This document shows, one piece after another, positions 9,029 to 19,911 of a stretch of 64,000 nucleotides of DNA; position 1 is the first letter of the stretch, and each line of letters starts with the position of its first letter. Below the pieces are notes generated by a model, which saw only the letters and a program-made list of their open reading frames with translations, was not told the origin of the DNA and searched no databases. The stretch is from a bacterium (lineage in GTDB: Bacteria > Planctomycetota > Planctomycetia > Planctomycetales > Planctomycetaceae), in the NCBI GenBank assembly GCA_016125225.1, contig WGME01000003.1:558001-622000 (forward strand). Direction: 5' to 3'. The position numbers and the translations under genes are program-made.

Positions 9029-10867
<1,839 letters not shown>

Positions 10868-10929
10868 AATCTCGTCCTTATCTTGGTCCACGACGGGTCA
10901 TATTGCGGATGACTGTCGCGTTATGGGCG

Positions 10930-11766
10930 TTATTCCTGCTCAGACTGACTGACGAGTTCGCCATCTTTGGTCGAGACACCGTCATAGAACTGCTCCTGGG
11001 CCGCTTGCGACTTCCAGGCTTCAAAGTCTTCGTCAGACATCGCGACCACGCGGGCCTTCATCTTGTAGTGTCCCCAGCCGCACAACTCGGCACACACCAA
11101 CTCGAAAGAACCAATATCAGTCATTTCCCACCACACGGGAATGACCAGACCGGGGACGGCATCCTGCTTCACTCGCAACTCCGGCACGAAGAACGAGTGC
11201 TGCACGTCATCGCTGCGCAAGCTGATCGAGACCGGATGCCCCGTCGGCACGCGCAGATCGTTCACGGTGTAAACATCATCGGGCTGAGGTGTGGGCATCA
11301 GCTTCTTGCCCCGAGCTGGATAACGGATACGCCATTCAAATTGCCGGGCGGTCACTTCCGCGACAGGTTCCATCGTCTTCGGATAGAAATTCTTGATGCG
11401 GTACTGAGCCCAGACATCCATCTGATACAAGGCGATGAACAGCAAAATCCCCGCGGGAACGATCGTCCAGATGACTTCCAGAGCGTGGCTGCCGTGGCTG
11501 AATAAGGCTTTCTTATCCGATGGCAGACTGGCCCCGTGCCAGAGGATGTATCCCAAGGCTGCGTTCACACCAATAAAGGTGACCGCCACGATGACCAGAA
11601 TGAGGTAGAACAGGTCGTCAATCTTCTGGCCCAGAGTGGAATGGGCTCGCCCGTCGCCCGGGAACCACCACCCATAATCCGGCGCGACAACGCACACCGC
11701 GACGGCCAGCACGGCTACTGCGGTAAAGAAAATCGCCCAGAACTTACCCACGGCAGCATTCCTCAT
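10930..11766 (-). CDS. coxB: Cytochrome c oxidase subunit II
   Basis: Carries the binuclear CuA centre that takes electrons from cytochrome c. The protein has an N-terminal membrane segment (FWAIFFTAVAVLAVAVCVV), a second hairpin of two helices, and a periplasmic cupredoxin domain. Counting from the ATG at 11766, the CuA ligands are His190 (DVQHSFF), Cys225, Glu227, Cys229, His233 and Met236 in CAELCGWGHYKM. There is no fused cytochrome c domain, so a separate donor is needed; the diheme protein and the cupredoxin lipoprotein upstream are candidates. GGAAG lies 10 bases before the chosen ATG. Confidence 0.95.
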   Translation of the reverse strand: MRNAAVGKFWAIFFTAVAVLAVAVCVVAPDYGWWFPGDGRAHSTLGQKIDDLFYLILVIVAVTFIGVNAALGYILWHGASLPSDKKALFSHGSHALEVIWTIVPAGILLFIALYQMDVWAQYRIKNFYPKTMEPVAEVTARQFEWRIRYPARGKKLMPTPQPDDVYTVNDLRVPTGHPVSISLRSDDVQHSFFVPELRVKQDAVPGLVIPVWWEMTDIGSFELVCAELCGWGHYKMKARVVAMSDEDFEAWKSQAAQEQFYDGVSTKDGELVSQSEQE

Positions 11767-11848
11767 ATCGGTCACGCTTCCGGAAAGCGAAGCGTATCAG
11801 GTCATTCACAGACAACTCGGACGAATCACGAACTTCCAGATCTCGCAA

Positions 11849-13321
11849 TTATTGCACGGGGTGTGCGGCCATTTTCGTCGAGGGAGCGGGGGAGGGGCTC
11901 GCATCCGACTCAAAAGGCAGGCTCATCACATAATTCACCACGTCCCAGACTTCTTCATCTTTGAGCACGGTTCCACCGAAGGCAGGCATCGGAGTTCCCT
12001 TGATCCCGGCGTAAATCCGGCGGAAGACATCGACAGGTCGTCGACCGCCACGGTATTGCCCCAGGCGGAGGTTTCGCGGTTGCAACGGATTCCCCCACAC
12101 ATCGTGCAGGCCACGGGCATCGTATTTTTCCGTCGAGCCCGGCTTCGGCCAGAAATCTTCCGTGGCTCCACCATTGCCGCGACCGGTATTGCCATGGCAG
12201 GTGTAGCACTTGGTTCGATCTGAGAGATACAGCAGCCGACCGCGTGCCCGTGATTCCGGAGTATCGGCGACCCGAGCCACCGCAGGATGAATCACACTGG
12301 CGGGGTCATCTGCTCGCGTCCAATTCTCGGCGATAAAATCAGCCGTGCTGTCGACCGTATCGGCATAATCTGATTCGGCATACTCCTTGAAGTCGTCCTT
12401 AGCGGTGTTACGGAGAGAAGACATGCTGGGCACGGCTTCCGGTTTATCGCCCGCAGCCTCCGCAGCTTTCTTCGATTCCACGGCCTTGTTGTACTGATCA
12501 GTCAGTGAAGTTTGCGAGTAATCGGTCAGTTCGTCACCCAGACGCTTTTCCAGTTCACCACGCATGGCCAGCCAACGCACATACTCGACAACTGCAGTGG
12601 TTTCGTGATCGTCCAGCAGCAGGAACGACGGCATGTACGTGCCGGGAATGCCGTACTTGATCACCCGCCACAAATCATCGCGGGTCACGCGTTCTGTCGC
12701 CAAAGTTTCCGTGAACTTGAAGACCCCCAGGCGATAATCTCGCGGGCGGGGATTGAGGTATTGAGCGGTCGGCCCAGCCCCATCACCGGCGACGCCGTGA
12801 CAGTGCAGACAGTTCTTCATGTAGACCATGCGACCGAGTTGAAGTTGGTCACCAAAGTTGACCGCGAAGGTTGTGCCTTCTGCCGGAGCGGTCCCTGCCT
12901 TCAATGAAATCAGGTGGGTGGCTGCATCGGCCGATTGAATTGTCGCCTCTTTCCCAGCCATTTCACCGGACAACCAGAGCACCGTGTCCCCCGGCTTGAC
13001 TTCCCCCTCTCCCTCGTGGCTGAAAGCGAATTCGCCCGGTGTCAGTTCCGTTCCTTCCGGGGCTGCAGCGACCGTTCCCTTGATGCCGCCATAATTTACC
13101 GGCAGCCGTTCCCAAGCCACGAGATCGTCCGGCGTGCCGAAGTTCTCGTTGACCGTGTTCTGCAGTGACGAACGGGCGTCCTTGATGAGATCCGTCGTTG
13201 AATCGCGCCAGGCAAACTCCGCCGACGGATTGGGAACGCATCCGGTTGACACTGCCGCCAGGCAGGCGACCGCGATCCAGGCAGACTTGATCAGGAACCG
13301 AGACATTATCATGCGAATCAT
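11849..13321 (-). CDS. Diheme cytochrome c lipoprotein
   Basis: A secreted protein of about 490 residues with a lipoprotein-type signal (SRFLIKSAWIAVACLAAVSTGC). Two class I cytochrome c domains are visible: the first binds heme at CLHCH with Met in GTYMPSF, the second at CYTCH with Met in GTPMPAFGG. Between them is a linker rich in Lys, Glu and Ala. An N-terminal part of about 130 residues before the first heme has no known domain. Position between the bc-type complex and coxB suggests it carries electrons between the two complexes. Several in-frame starts exist at 13342, 13321, 13312 and 13306; 13321 has GGGG 6 bases upstream. Confidence 0.88.
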   Translation of the reverse strand: MIRMIMSRFLIKSAWIAVACLAAVSTGCVPNPSAEFAWRDSTTDLIKDARSSLQNTVNENFGTPDDLVAWERLPVNYGGIKGTVAAAPEGTELTPGEFAFSHEGEGEVKPGDTVLWLSGEMAGKEATIQSADAATHLISLKAGTAPAEGTTFAVNFGDQLQLGRMVYMKNCLHCHGVAGDGAGPTAQYLNPRPRDYRLGVFKFTETLATERVTRDDLWRVIKYGIPGTYMPSFLLLDDHETTAVVEYVRWLAMRGELEKRLGDELTDYSQTSLTDQYNKAVESKKAAEAAGDKPEAVPSMSSLRNTAKDDFKEYAESDYADTVDSTADFIAENWTRADDPASVIHPAVARVADTPESRARGRLLYLSDRTKCYTCHGNTGRGNGGATEDFWPKPGSTEKYDARGLHDVWGNPLQPRNLRLGQYRGGRRPVDVFRRIYAGIKGTPMPAFGGTVLKDEEVWDVVNYVMSLPFESDASPSPAPSTKMAAHPVQ

Positions 13322-13375
13322 CCGAAGCCCCAGCTCCACCATGGGATCAAAGGGACAAGGCCAAGCAAACTACCA

Positions 13376-14311
13376 TCAGTCTGCGGAGGACAATTGAATC
13401 AACTTGGAAGCCGGCCCTTCGAACCGAGCCAGCTTCGAGGCAGCAACCGGAATTTCAATGACAGTTTCCGCATCGGGCTTCACTTCGACTGTCAGAGATT
13501 TTTCCAGTTCGCCACCTTTTTCGTGCCAAACCTTGAACACCATTTTCCCCGACGGCACATTCTTGATTTCAAACGTGCCATCGGCTTGGCTGACCGTGGC
13601 CCAGGGATGGTCGACCGGCAGATGATAGGCGACCATCCACGGGTGAATATCGCATCCTACTTGGAACGGCTGCGTTTCGGCGCGGCCATACTTCAGTTCC
13701 ACTCCGCTGCGATCGTTCGGGGCCACCGTCTGGTTGAACGGGGAATTTCGCTTTGGGTAGGTGTGAGTGTTGTGGGCCACCGCGTCGTCGTTCAGAACTT
13801 TCATGATCTGATTGGTTTGCACGACGATAACATGGGGGCGAAACACGCATACACGTTGATCGAACTCCAATGGTTCACCTGGAGGCGGAACTTCAACACC
13901 CGACGGAACCTTGGCGAGGTAGATGAAGACATTGGCCAAGCCGCCATCGTTCACCACGACGGTTTCATTCGGGATCGCTTCCACACCACAGATCGAGGGA
14001 TCTTTCGGAGCAGCCCCCTTCTCATAAGCCGGTGGCAGCGGTGAAAAGTTGCCTTGAATGACAACGCGGCCTTTCAGAGTCCCGAAACCACCGGCGACCG
14101 CTGCTTCCGTTGGTGCCGCAGTGGTGGGTGACGTTGAGGTTTCTGGAGCTGCTTCAGTCCCGGCAACTTCGATATGGCTGGGACGGAACGTCACGGTCGG
14201 TTTGACCGACGCGCCACCGCCACATCCGACCGCTGTCCAGACACAACCACTCCACAGGGCGGCAGTCCCCAGTTGCTTCCACAGCCTGCTCACAGACGAT
14301 GCTCCGTTCAT
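13376..14311 (-). CDS. Cupredoxin-like lipoprotein
   Basis: A 311-residue lipoprotein (lipobox TAVGC, Cys30) with a Thr/Ala/Pro linker and then a beta-rich domain. Residues His180 or His183 (AHNTHTY), Cys220, His223 and Met226 (VGCDIHPWM) have the order and spacing of a type 1 copper site (H...C-x2-H-x2-M). The C-terminal part (ADGTFEIKNVPSGKMVFKVWHE) is a carboxypeptidase-regulatory-like beta-sandwich. Its ATG overlaps the octaheme gene stop by 4 bases, so the two are translationally coupled. It is a plausible mobile or docked copper electron carrier, but copper binding is inferred from motif only. Confidence 0.75.
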   Translation of the reverse strand: MNGASSVSRLWKQLGTAALWSGCVWTAVGCGGGASVKPTVTFRPSHIEVAGTEAAPETSTSPTTAAPTEAAVAGGFGTLKGRVVIQGNFSPLPPAYEKGAAPKDPSICGVEAIPNETVVVNDGGLANVFIYLAKVPSGVEVPPPGEPLEFDQRVCVFRPHVIVVQTNQIMKVLNDDAVAHNTHTYPKRNSPFNQTVAPNDRSGVELKYGRAETQPFQVGCDIHPWMVAYHLPVDHPWATVSQADGTFEIKNVPSGKMVFKVWHEKGGELEKSLTVEVKPDAETVIEIPVAASKLARFEGPASKLIQLSSAD

Positions 14312-17300
14312 TGGTTGCCTCCCGCAGCAGCACCAGCGGTCATGGGAGACTGCATAGGATCGTAAATGATCCGGCCATCCCGTTCCATCAGACGATGGTA
14401 GTTCAGCAAGGCGTCGCGGACGGCCTGGGTCTGCACGTCACCCTCTCCGCCAAACAGTTCTTCCAGGTTTTTCTTACCCGGCGGGAAGTTCTGCGGCATC
14501 GAGGTGTAGGGTGTAATCCAGGTCGGACGGTACAGCCACAACAGCATCCAGTCTGGCCGCAGACGGTCACCAGCCATGTCCAGGTTGGGAGCCCGGATGT
14601 CATTGGCCGGGTCGGTACTCACCGGCATCCGACCACCAACGGCGTGACATTTAATGCACAGCGGGCTATTCAAGACCTTCCACGACTCTGTCAGGTAGTC
14701 GTGATCTTTGCCGGGGAACTTCTTCGTAAACTCGGCATTCTCAGCCGTTAGATACTTCGGCTCACGCTCTGGAACGGTCTGGTACGGATAGGTCGTTCCA
14801 TCTACCGCGGCGAAGTAGTTCGCCAGGGCCAAGGCTTCAGCATCGCTCATGTTGAAGCGCGGCATGCGCAGAACCGTCGTGTGGCGGATCTGCATCGGGT
14901 TCTTCAGGAAGTTGTACAACCAAGGTGTCTGCACCTTGATACCTTCCAGATACAGCGGAGGGGGGGCCGCCTGATAACCCAGCGAGATCTGCTTCACCTG
15001 AGCGGTGTCGGCCAGTTGCTTCGCGAGCCATTCCGCAAAGGTGCCACCTCGGCCCGGTTGAATCTGCTTCAATGCTCCCGCTGGGAAGATCAACTTACTG
15101 GTCGGGAACAATTCCTTATCATCGACTTTCAGGGTCTCCCAAAGCTCGGCGACGTATTCCTGATCAGCCGGATCGTCTTCCGGATTGGGGGCCGATACCA
15201 CCATGCCGTGGAAGCTGAGCACGGGCAGGGTTTCAGTTTCATCCTCGCTCTTCACCACCATCGACTGACCGGTGAGACCATTGCGCGGCGGCTTCAACTG
15301 ATGCAGCAGGCTGACAGCCTCCGGGAACTCTGCCGATGGGTCGGAGGCCAGGAGATCGTCCAGGTTGGCACCATATTCAATTTTCGGCAGTTCAAGCTGA
15401 TGGCAGCCGGTGCAGTTGAATTTCTCCAGCAACTGATCGCCTTGGATGATGGCTCCCTTGGCACCCGTCGGCCGGTAGAGATAGTCATCCGATGGCGGTT
15501 CTGCCCGCAGACCGAGAACGAAGGTCGCAATCGCGTCGATCTGGGCTTCGTTGAACGGGAACTTCGGCATCCGCAGACGGTCGTCATACGGCTTGGTTTC
15601 CGTCATCTTGAAGTCGTAGCTACGTGGCTGACGCAGCTTCTGCCAGAGGAAACCGGGGCGACCATGATGGCCCAGGCTTTCATAGTAGAAGGCCGCTGAG
15701 AGTTCGCGATCTTCCGTTTCACCTGAGAGTTCGCCACGATCCACGGCCATCAGGCCATCGTTGACGCGTTTCTCCAGTGAATCATCGGGCCAAGCCTGCA
15801 AACTGATTTCAGCACCATCCCGCCAGATCGAAACTTCCACCTGCGTACCCGGAACACTCTCCCGCAACAAAGCCCCCAACTGTTCGGCATCGGCAATCGC
15901 GATCCCATCATACGACAGGATGACATCATCCAGTTGGAGCGATTCAGGCTCGGCCTTGCCTTCCACCATCTTCGCCACCGGCATGGCAGCGATGCCCATT
16001 TCCGGCGCGGTGATGCGGACGCCAGCCGCTGCTTCCAGATGCAGACGCTGGGCATCTTCCGCAGTGACGGTTTCATACTCCATCCCGACGGCAGGGTTGC
16101 CGTGGTGATGCAGGAACTCGTGAATGTGCTCGAATGCCAGTCGGGCGGTGTCCTTCTTGCCCCAGTCTTGCAAGGCTGTCCCTATGGGGCGAGCTTCTTC
16201 GAATTCGGGGATGTCGTGGCAGCCGTAGCAACCATACTTTGTGATGGTCTTGCGGCCGACATAGAGCAACTTCCGTTGCTTCCATTCCTCGGGATTCAGA
16301 TCTCCCTCGGGTGACTTGGTCAACTCGATTTCATCCCCCTTCACCTTCTCAGCGGCGATGGGGTAGTGTCCCGTTTTGAGGAGGTCGGCGATCTGTTCCT
16401 TCGTCAGCAGTTTGACCAGGAAGTTTGAGACGATCTCATCCAGGTCGGCTTCGTTGACGCCAAGCTCTGTGTACGTTTCCGTCGGCTTGTAATCGGACGG
16501 CTTGCCATCGAGCTTCAACAGATAGGCCGCGATGTCAGCCGCAGGGTCAACGAGCTTGTCCCCTTCGCCTTCCGGTTCGATAAACAGATGCGGCATCTTG
16601 GTGCGGGGGTGATGACGCTCCGGTTCACGAATCCAAGTGTAGAGCCAGTTGAAACCTTCAGCACCCGGTTTGATTTTGGCATGGACGCGGGACAGGTCGG
16701 GCCCGAAGTCCGCAGTGATGCCTGCGATATCCTGGTGCGAGTGACAGGCAAGGCAACCTTTGTTCTCAAAGAAGCGGCGACCACGCTCGGCATTGGGCTC
16801 ATAGCCTTCCGCCGGAGACATCAAATCCAACGGCTGCGATTTTGTGAGCAGGTAGGTGCTCATGCCCGCCAGTTCCAGCGGGTTAAATTTGGCAGCCAGT
16901 TCGTCGCGTTGATTGGTTAACTTGAAGAACTGGGGCATGCGGGTGCTGCGACGGAACCGCTTGGGTTCCTCGGTCCAGTTCTCCACCCAACCGGCTTCGG
17001 CCTTGGATGCCAGGTGACGCAACGCCGGGCCAACCTTACGCATCTGCCCCGCGACCTGCGTGGGATCTTCCGCAATCTTGGCGGCTTCCTCCGCGGTGGT
17101 CGGCTCGAGACGCAAGTCAGGACCGATCGGCTTGCCCGCGTCGAACCCATGAATTTCATGGCAACCGAAGCAGCCATAGGTTTTGACGAGTTCGAAACCT
17201 TCCACAACCTTCGGAGCCGTCGAACCAAACTTGGTATTGGTGCCCAGTTCGGTCACGTTGACATGGCAGCGAATACAGGTCGATTCCCGATAACGCTCAG

Positions 17301-18399
17301 GCAACATCGGCCGTTCCCAGTAGTGGTTATCAAACCAACGATAGTCGGGATTCTCAGCCCATGCGTGCATCTCATGCGGATCATTCGGTGTATGAGACGC
17401 GTTCTGGAATGACGTTCCCGAGCCCTGGCCTTCATGGCAGACGGTGCAACCAAATTTGGCAATCGGGTGCGGACTGGTCGAGGTCAGGAACAAATCCAGC
17501 CGAGGGTGCGAGGCGTAAGGATGGGCATAGGTCCCATCCTCGCCGTCGCCATGGGGGTTGAAAGGGAATGCAGGGTCGGTGCCGGTTTCAATCCGGTCGA
17601 TGTTAAAGTGACAGGTACGGCAACGGTCGAAGCGATCAACCTTCGACATGCCCCCCAGGTCGATCTTCAATCCGGGCAACCAGTCCTGCACAACGCGCTC
17701 GGGCGAGTTGAAGCCGTTGATGATCGGCAGCAGCATCAAGTCGCGTTTGAATGCCGAGAAGGGATTCGATGGCTCGATTTTATTGATGGCAGCCTGCAAA
17801 CGATTAACATCGGCCTGCAGGGCTTTGCGAGACTTTTCGGCTTCGTCGCGGGCGGCTGTCAAACCGGCCAGCTCCGTTTTGGCGGTACTCAATTGGTAGG
17901 AGACATCGGCGTACTTGGCTTCAAAGACATCAGTATCGGCCTGCGCTTGGTTGAAGACAGCCAGATATTCTTCTTGCTCAGCAGCCGGGGCACTGTTTGC
18001 GATTTTGAGACCATATTCCGCCCGCTTGACGTCGCGAAAAGCCCGCTTGCCGCGGAGAATCCGCATAGTAGCGGCCGATTCCTGCGAAAGCCGCGAGACT
18101 TCTCCGTTCAGTTTCTCGATTTCGGCTTCATGGGTGGCGAGCGTCTGATCGGCCAGCTTGATCTTTTCGTCGGCGGCTGCGATCTCTTCCTTGTGAGCAG
18201 GACTGGCTTCAATCGACTCAGCGCGAGCCCGGTCCTTGGCGGCGATGAACTTCATGGCCTGATGTTGATAACCCCGCCATTCATCATCGTAGTCGGCCCA
18301 CATCATCCACGCGACAACGGCGAGCAAGGTCACCGCGCTCGCACAGAATACCTTGTGCATGAGCTTCGGGTCACGCAGATAATCTTCAGTTGCGGGCAT
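14308..18399 (-). CDS. Octaheme cytochrome c with coiled coil and PDZ domain
   Basis: A 1363-residue protein. It begins with one membrane anchor (residues 17-36) and an Ala/Glu/Lys-rich coiled coil (about 45-205). Eight CxxCH heme sites follow: CRTCH (260), CTVCH (318), CIRCH (375), CFGCH (410), CLACH (549), CYGCH (724), CTGCH (996) and CIKCH near 1255. A PDZ-like domain lies at about 790-875 (GVRITAPEMG, LQLDDVILSYDGIAI, VEVSIWRDG). Several Met-containing segments (STRMPQFF, TKMPHLF, LRMPKFP, LRMPRFN) are likely sixth ligands. It stands where a bc1 or b6f operon would encode cytochrome c1 or f and probably fills that role. Anammox planctomycetes are known to have Rieske/cytochrome b complexes with multiheme c subunits. 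Confidence 0.9.
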   Translation of the reverse strand: MPATEDYLRDPKLMHKVFCASAVTLLAVVAWMMWADYDDEWRGYQHQAMKFIAAKDRARAESIEASPAHKEEIAAADEKIKLADQTLATHEAEIEKLNGEVSRLSQESAATMRILRGKRAFRDVKRAEYGLKIANSAPAAEQEEYLAVFNQAQADTDVFEAKYADVSYQLSTAKTELAGLTAARDEAEKSRKALQADVNRLQAAINKIEPSNPFSAFKRDLMLLPIINGFNSPERVVQDWLPGLKIDLGGMSKVDRFDRCRTCHFNIDRIETGTDPAFPFNPHGDGEDGTYAHPYASHPRLDLFLTSTSPHPIAKFGCTVCHEGQGSGTSFQNASHTPNDPHEMHAWAENPDYRWFDNHYWERPMLPERYRESTCIRCHVNVTELGTNTKFGSTAPKVVEGFELVKTYGCFGCHEIHGFDAGKPIGPDLRLEPTTAEEAAKIAEDPTQVAGQMRKVGPALRHLASKAEAGWVENWTEEPKRFRRSTRMPQFFKLTNQRDELAAKFNPLELAGMSTYLLTKSQPLDLMSPAEGYEPNAERGRRFFENKGCLACHSHQDIAGITADFGPDLSRVHAKIKPGAEGFNWLYTWIREPERHHPRTKMPHLFIEPEGEGDKLVDPAADIAAYLLKLDGKPSDYKPTETYTELGVNEADLDEIVSNFLVKLLTKEQIADLLKTGHYPIAAEKVKGDEIELTKSPEGDLNPEEWKQRKLLYVGRKTITKYGCYGCHDIPEFEEARPIGTALQDWGKKDTARLAFEHIHEFLHHHGNPAVGMEYETVTAEDAQRLHLEAAAGVRITAPEMGIAAMPVAKMVEGKAEPESLQLDDVILSYDGIAIADAEQLGALLRESVPGTQVEVSIWRDGAEISLQAWPDDSLEKRVNDGLMAVDRGELSGETEDRELSAAFYYESLGHHGRPGFLWQKLRQPRSYDFKMTETKPYDDRLRMPKFPFNEAQIDAIATFVLGLRAEPPSDDYLYRPTGAKGAIIQGDQLLEKFNCTGCHQLELPKIEYGANLDDLLASDPSAEFPEAVSLLHQLKPPRNGLTGQSMVVKSEDETETLPVLSFHGMVVSAPNPEDDPADQEYVAELWETLKVDDKELFPTSKLIFPAGALKQIQPGRGGTFAEWLAKQLADTAQVKQISLGYQAAPPPLYLEGIKVQTPWLYNFLKNPMQIRHTTVLRMPRFNMSDAEALALANYFAAVDGTTYPYQTVPEREPKYLTAENAEFTKKFPGKDHDYLTESWKVLNSPLCIKCHAVGGRMPVSTDPANDIRAPNLDMAGDRLRPDWMLLWLYRPTWITPYTSMPQNFPPGKKNLEELFGGEGDVQTQAVRDALLNYHRLMERDGRIIYDPMQSPMTAGAAAGGNQ

Positions 18400-18480
18400 T
18401 GTCAGAACTCAACAGGTTTGAGACGAGAGACCGTGATCAGTCAACGAATTTCAGGCTCGTGGCAGCACTCGGCTCGATGT

Positions 18481-19839
18481 CTACAAGTTCAGGAAATACT
18501 CAGGAATCGAAACGATGTATTTCAGGTTGATGGCCCACCGCAGCACCATCTTCAAAGGCAACGACGCCATGAACAACATCAGATTCGCCAGCACCATGAA
18601 GCGGATGAAACCCATCTTCTGGAAGAAGCTGCGGAAAATGGTGGCCGCCATCACCGGAGGCAAGAGGAACAAATAAGCCAAAGTCACAAGAATGCCCACA
18701 GACTCACGCAGCAGAATGTAGCCAAACTGCACATACCATTCAGAGTTGGCAGGAGCGACCGGCAACGGCCGCTGCATGACATCGAGCCAGAACCATTCTG
18801 AAAGATTGACGTTGTTGAGCAGTTCCAGCTTGTGAACATCCCAGTATTCGTACGGACCGAAGAAGTTCCAGTTCGGGCCCCGCAGGAAGGTTCCCAACAC
18901 GATCATCGCCACCCACAAGGGCAGGAAGCCGAACATGAAGGTGATGATGGCAAAGGGCCGCTCTTTGAAGGTGTAGTAGCCGTTGCCGAGCTTGTTGAAA
19001 TCGATGTAGGGGATGGCCATCAAGCCCACGAGAATCATGCTGGGGAGCACCACACCCGCCATCCAGGGATCGAAATAAACCAGCATTTCCTGCAAGCCGA
19101 GGAAGTACCAAGGGGCTTTCGACGGGTTCGGAGTTTTCGCCCCGGAGGCCGGCTCTTCTAATGGGGCCTGCAGCACGATCCCCCAGGCGATCAGAAACGC
19201 GGTCAACGCGACCATGCAGATCAATTCGGAGTAGACCAAGTCGGGCCAGACCAGCACTTTTTCGTTCTTTTCCCGCTCACGGATCGGTTGGCCAGCGGCT
19301 ACGCGACGGTCATTCTCGACGGCGCGGTTGAACGACAGCCACGTGAAAAAGCCCACAATGAAGAGCATGCCCACAATCGGCACGTTATCGGGCTTGGTCA
19401 CGATCTGGCGGAAGTCGTAATCGGTCATGCTCAACGTGAGATACAGGCAGGACAGGTTCAGCAGAATCCATCCCATCGTCGGCGTGACGAGGAATTCGCG
19501 GGCCCAGATCACGACGATGAAACCAATCGTGGACAGGGCAAAGAATGTACGGGGGTCTGAGGCCGCATTGAAAGCATCCTTAATTGCATCGGGCATACGG
19601 ATCAGGAAGGATTGCGGATTGTCTGAACCGGTCAGATGAGCAATCGAAACCATGCCTAACACGGCGGCGTACAACGCCCAGAACGATGCCATGGGGATGG
19701 CTTGGCCAAACATGTGGCAATTGCCATCCACGTCATAGCTGCGCTTCACCCAGAACGCATTCATCACGAACATCAGCAGGTAGGCCCATCCAAGGCCATA
19801 AATGACTGCGGCTGTCAAATCGGGATGATGTTCAAGCAT
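18481..19839 (-). CDS. Cytochrome b subunit IV-like, with long N-terminal extension
   Basis: A 452-residue polytopic membrane protein. The part from about residue 240 onwards resembles subunit IV of b6f or the C-terminal half of cytochrome b, with TPNPSKAPWYFLGLQE, the quinol-site motif region, followed by DPWMAGVVLPSMI and GLMAIPYIDFN. The usual PEWY is APWY, so the conserved Glu is absent. About 240 residues with some five membrane segments precede it, which subunit IV does not have. Another hydrophobic pair closes the C-terminus. The ATG at 19839 is preferred over a TTG at 19851. It lies between the b6-like gene and the octaheme gene. Confidence 0.88.
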   Translation of the reverse strand: MLEHHPDLTAAVIYGLGWAYLLMFVMNAFWVKRSYDVDGNCHMFGQAIPMASFWALYAAVLGMVSIAHLTGSDNPQSFLIRMPDAIKDAFNAASDPRTFFALSTIGFIVVIWAREFLVTPTMGWILLNLSCLYLTLSMTDYDFRQIVTKPDNVPIVGMLFIVGFFTWLSFNRAVENDRRVAAGQPIREREKNEKVLVWPDLVYSELICMVALTAFLIAWGIVLQAPLEEPASGAKTPNPSKAPWYFLGLQEMLVYFDPWMAGVVLPSMILVGLMAIPYIDFNKLGNGYYTFKERPFAIITFMFGFLPLWVAMIVLGTFLRGPNWNFFGPYEYWDVHKLELLNNVNLSEWFWLDVMQRPLPVAPANSEWYVQFGYILLRESVGILVTLAYLFLLPPVMAATIFRSFFQKMGFIRFMVLANLMLFMASLPLKMVLRWAINLKYIVSIPEYFLNL

Positions 19840-19911
19840 GGTCAGCTTCAAGATTCAAATGACAGACACGAGAGAGACCAACCGAGACCTCTCCACCCAG
19901 CGTTCAAGACT

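Noticed and set aside
17434-18801. Open frame of 455 codons on the plus strand
   Set aside because: It is antisense to the octaheme gene and the cytochrome b gene and has no protein-like motifs.
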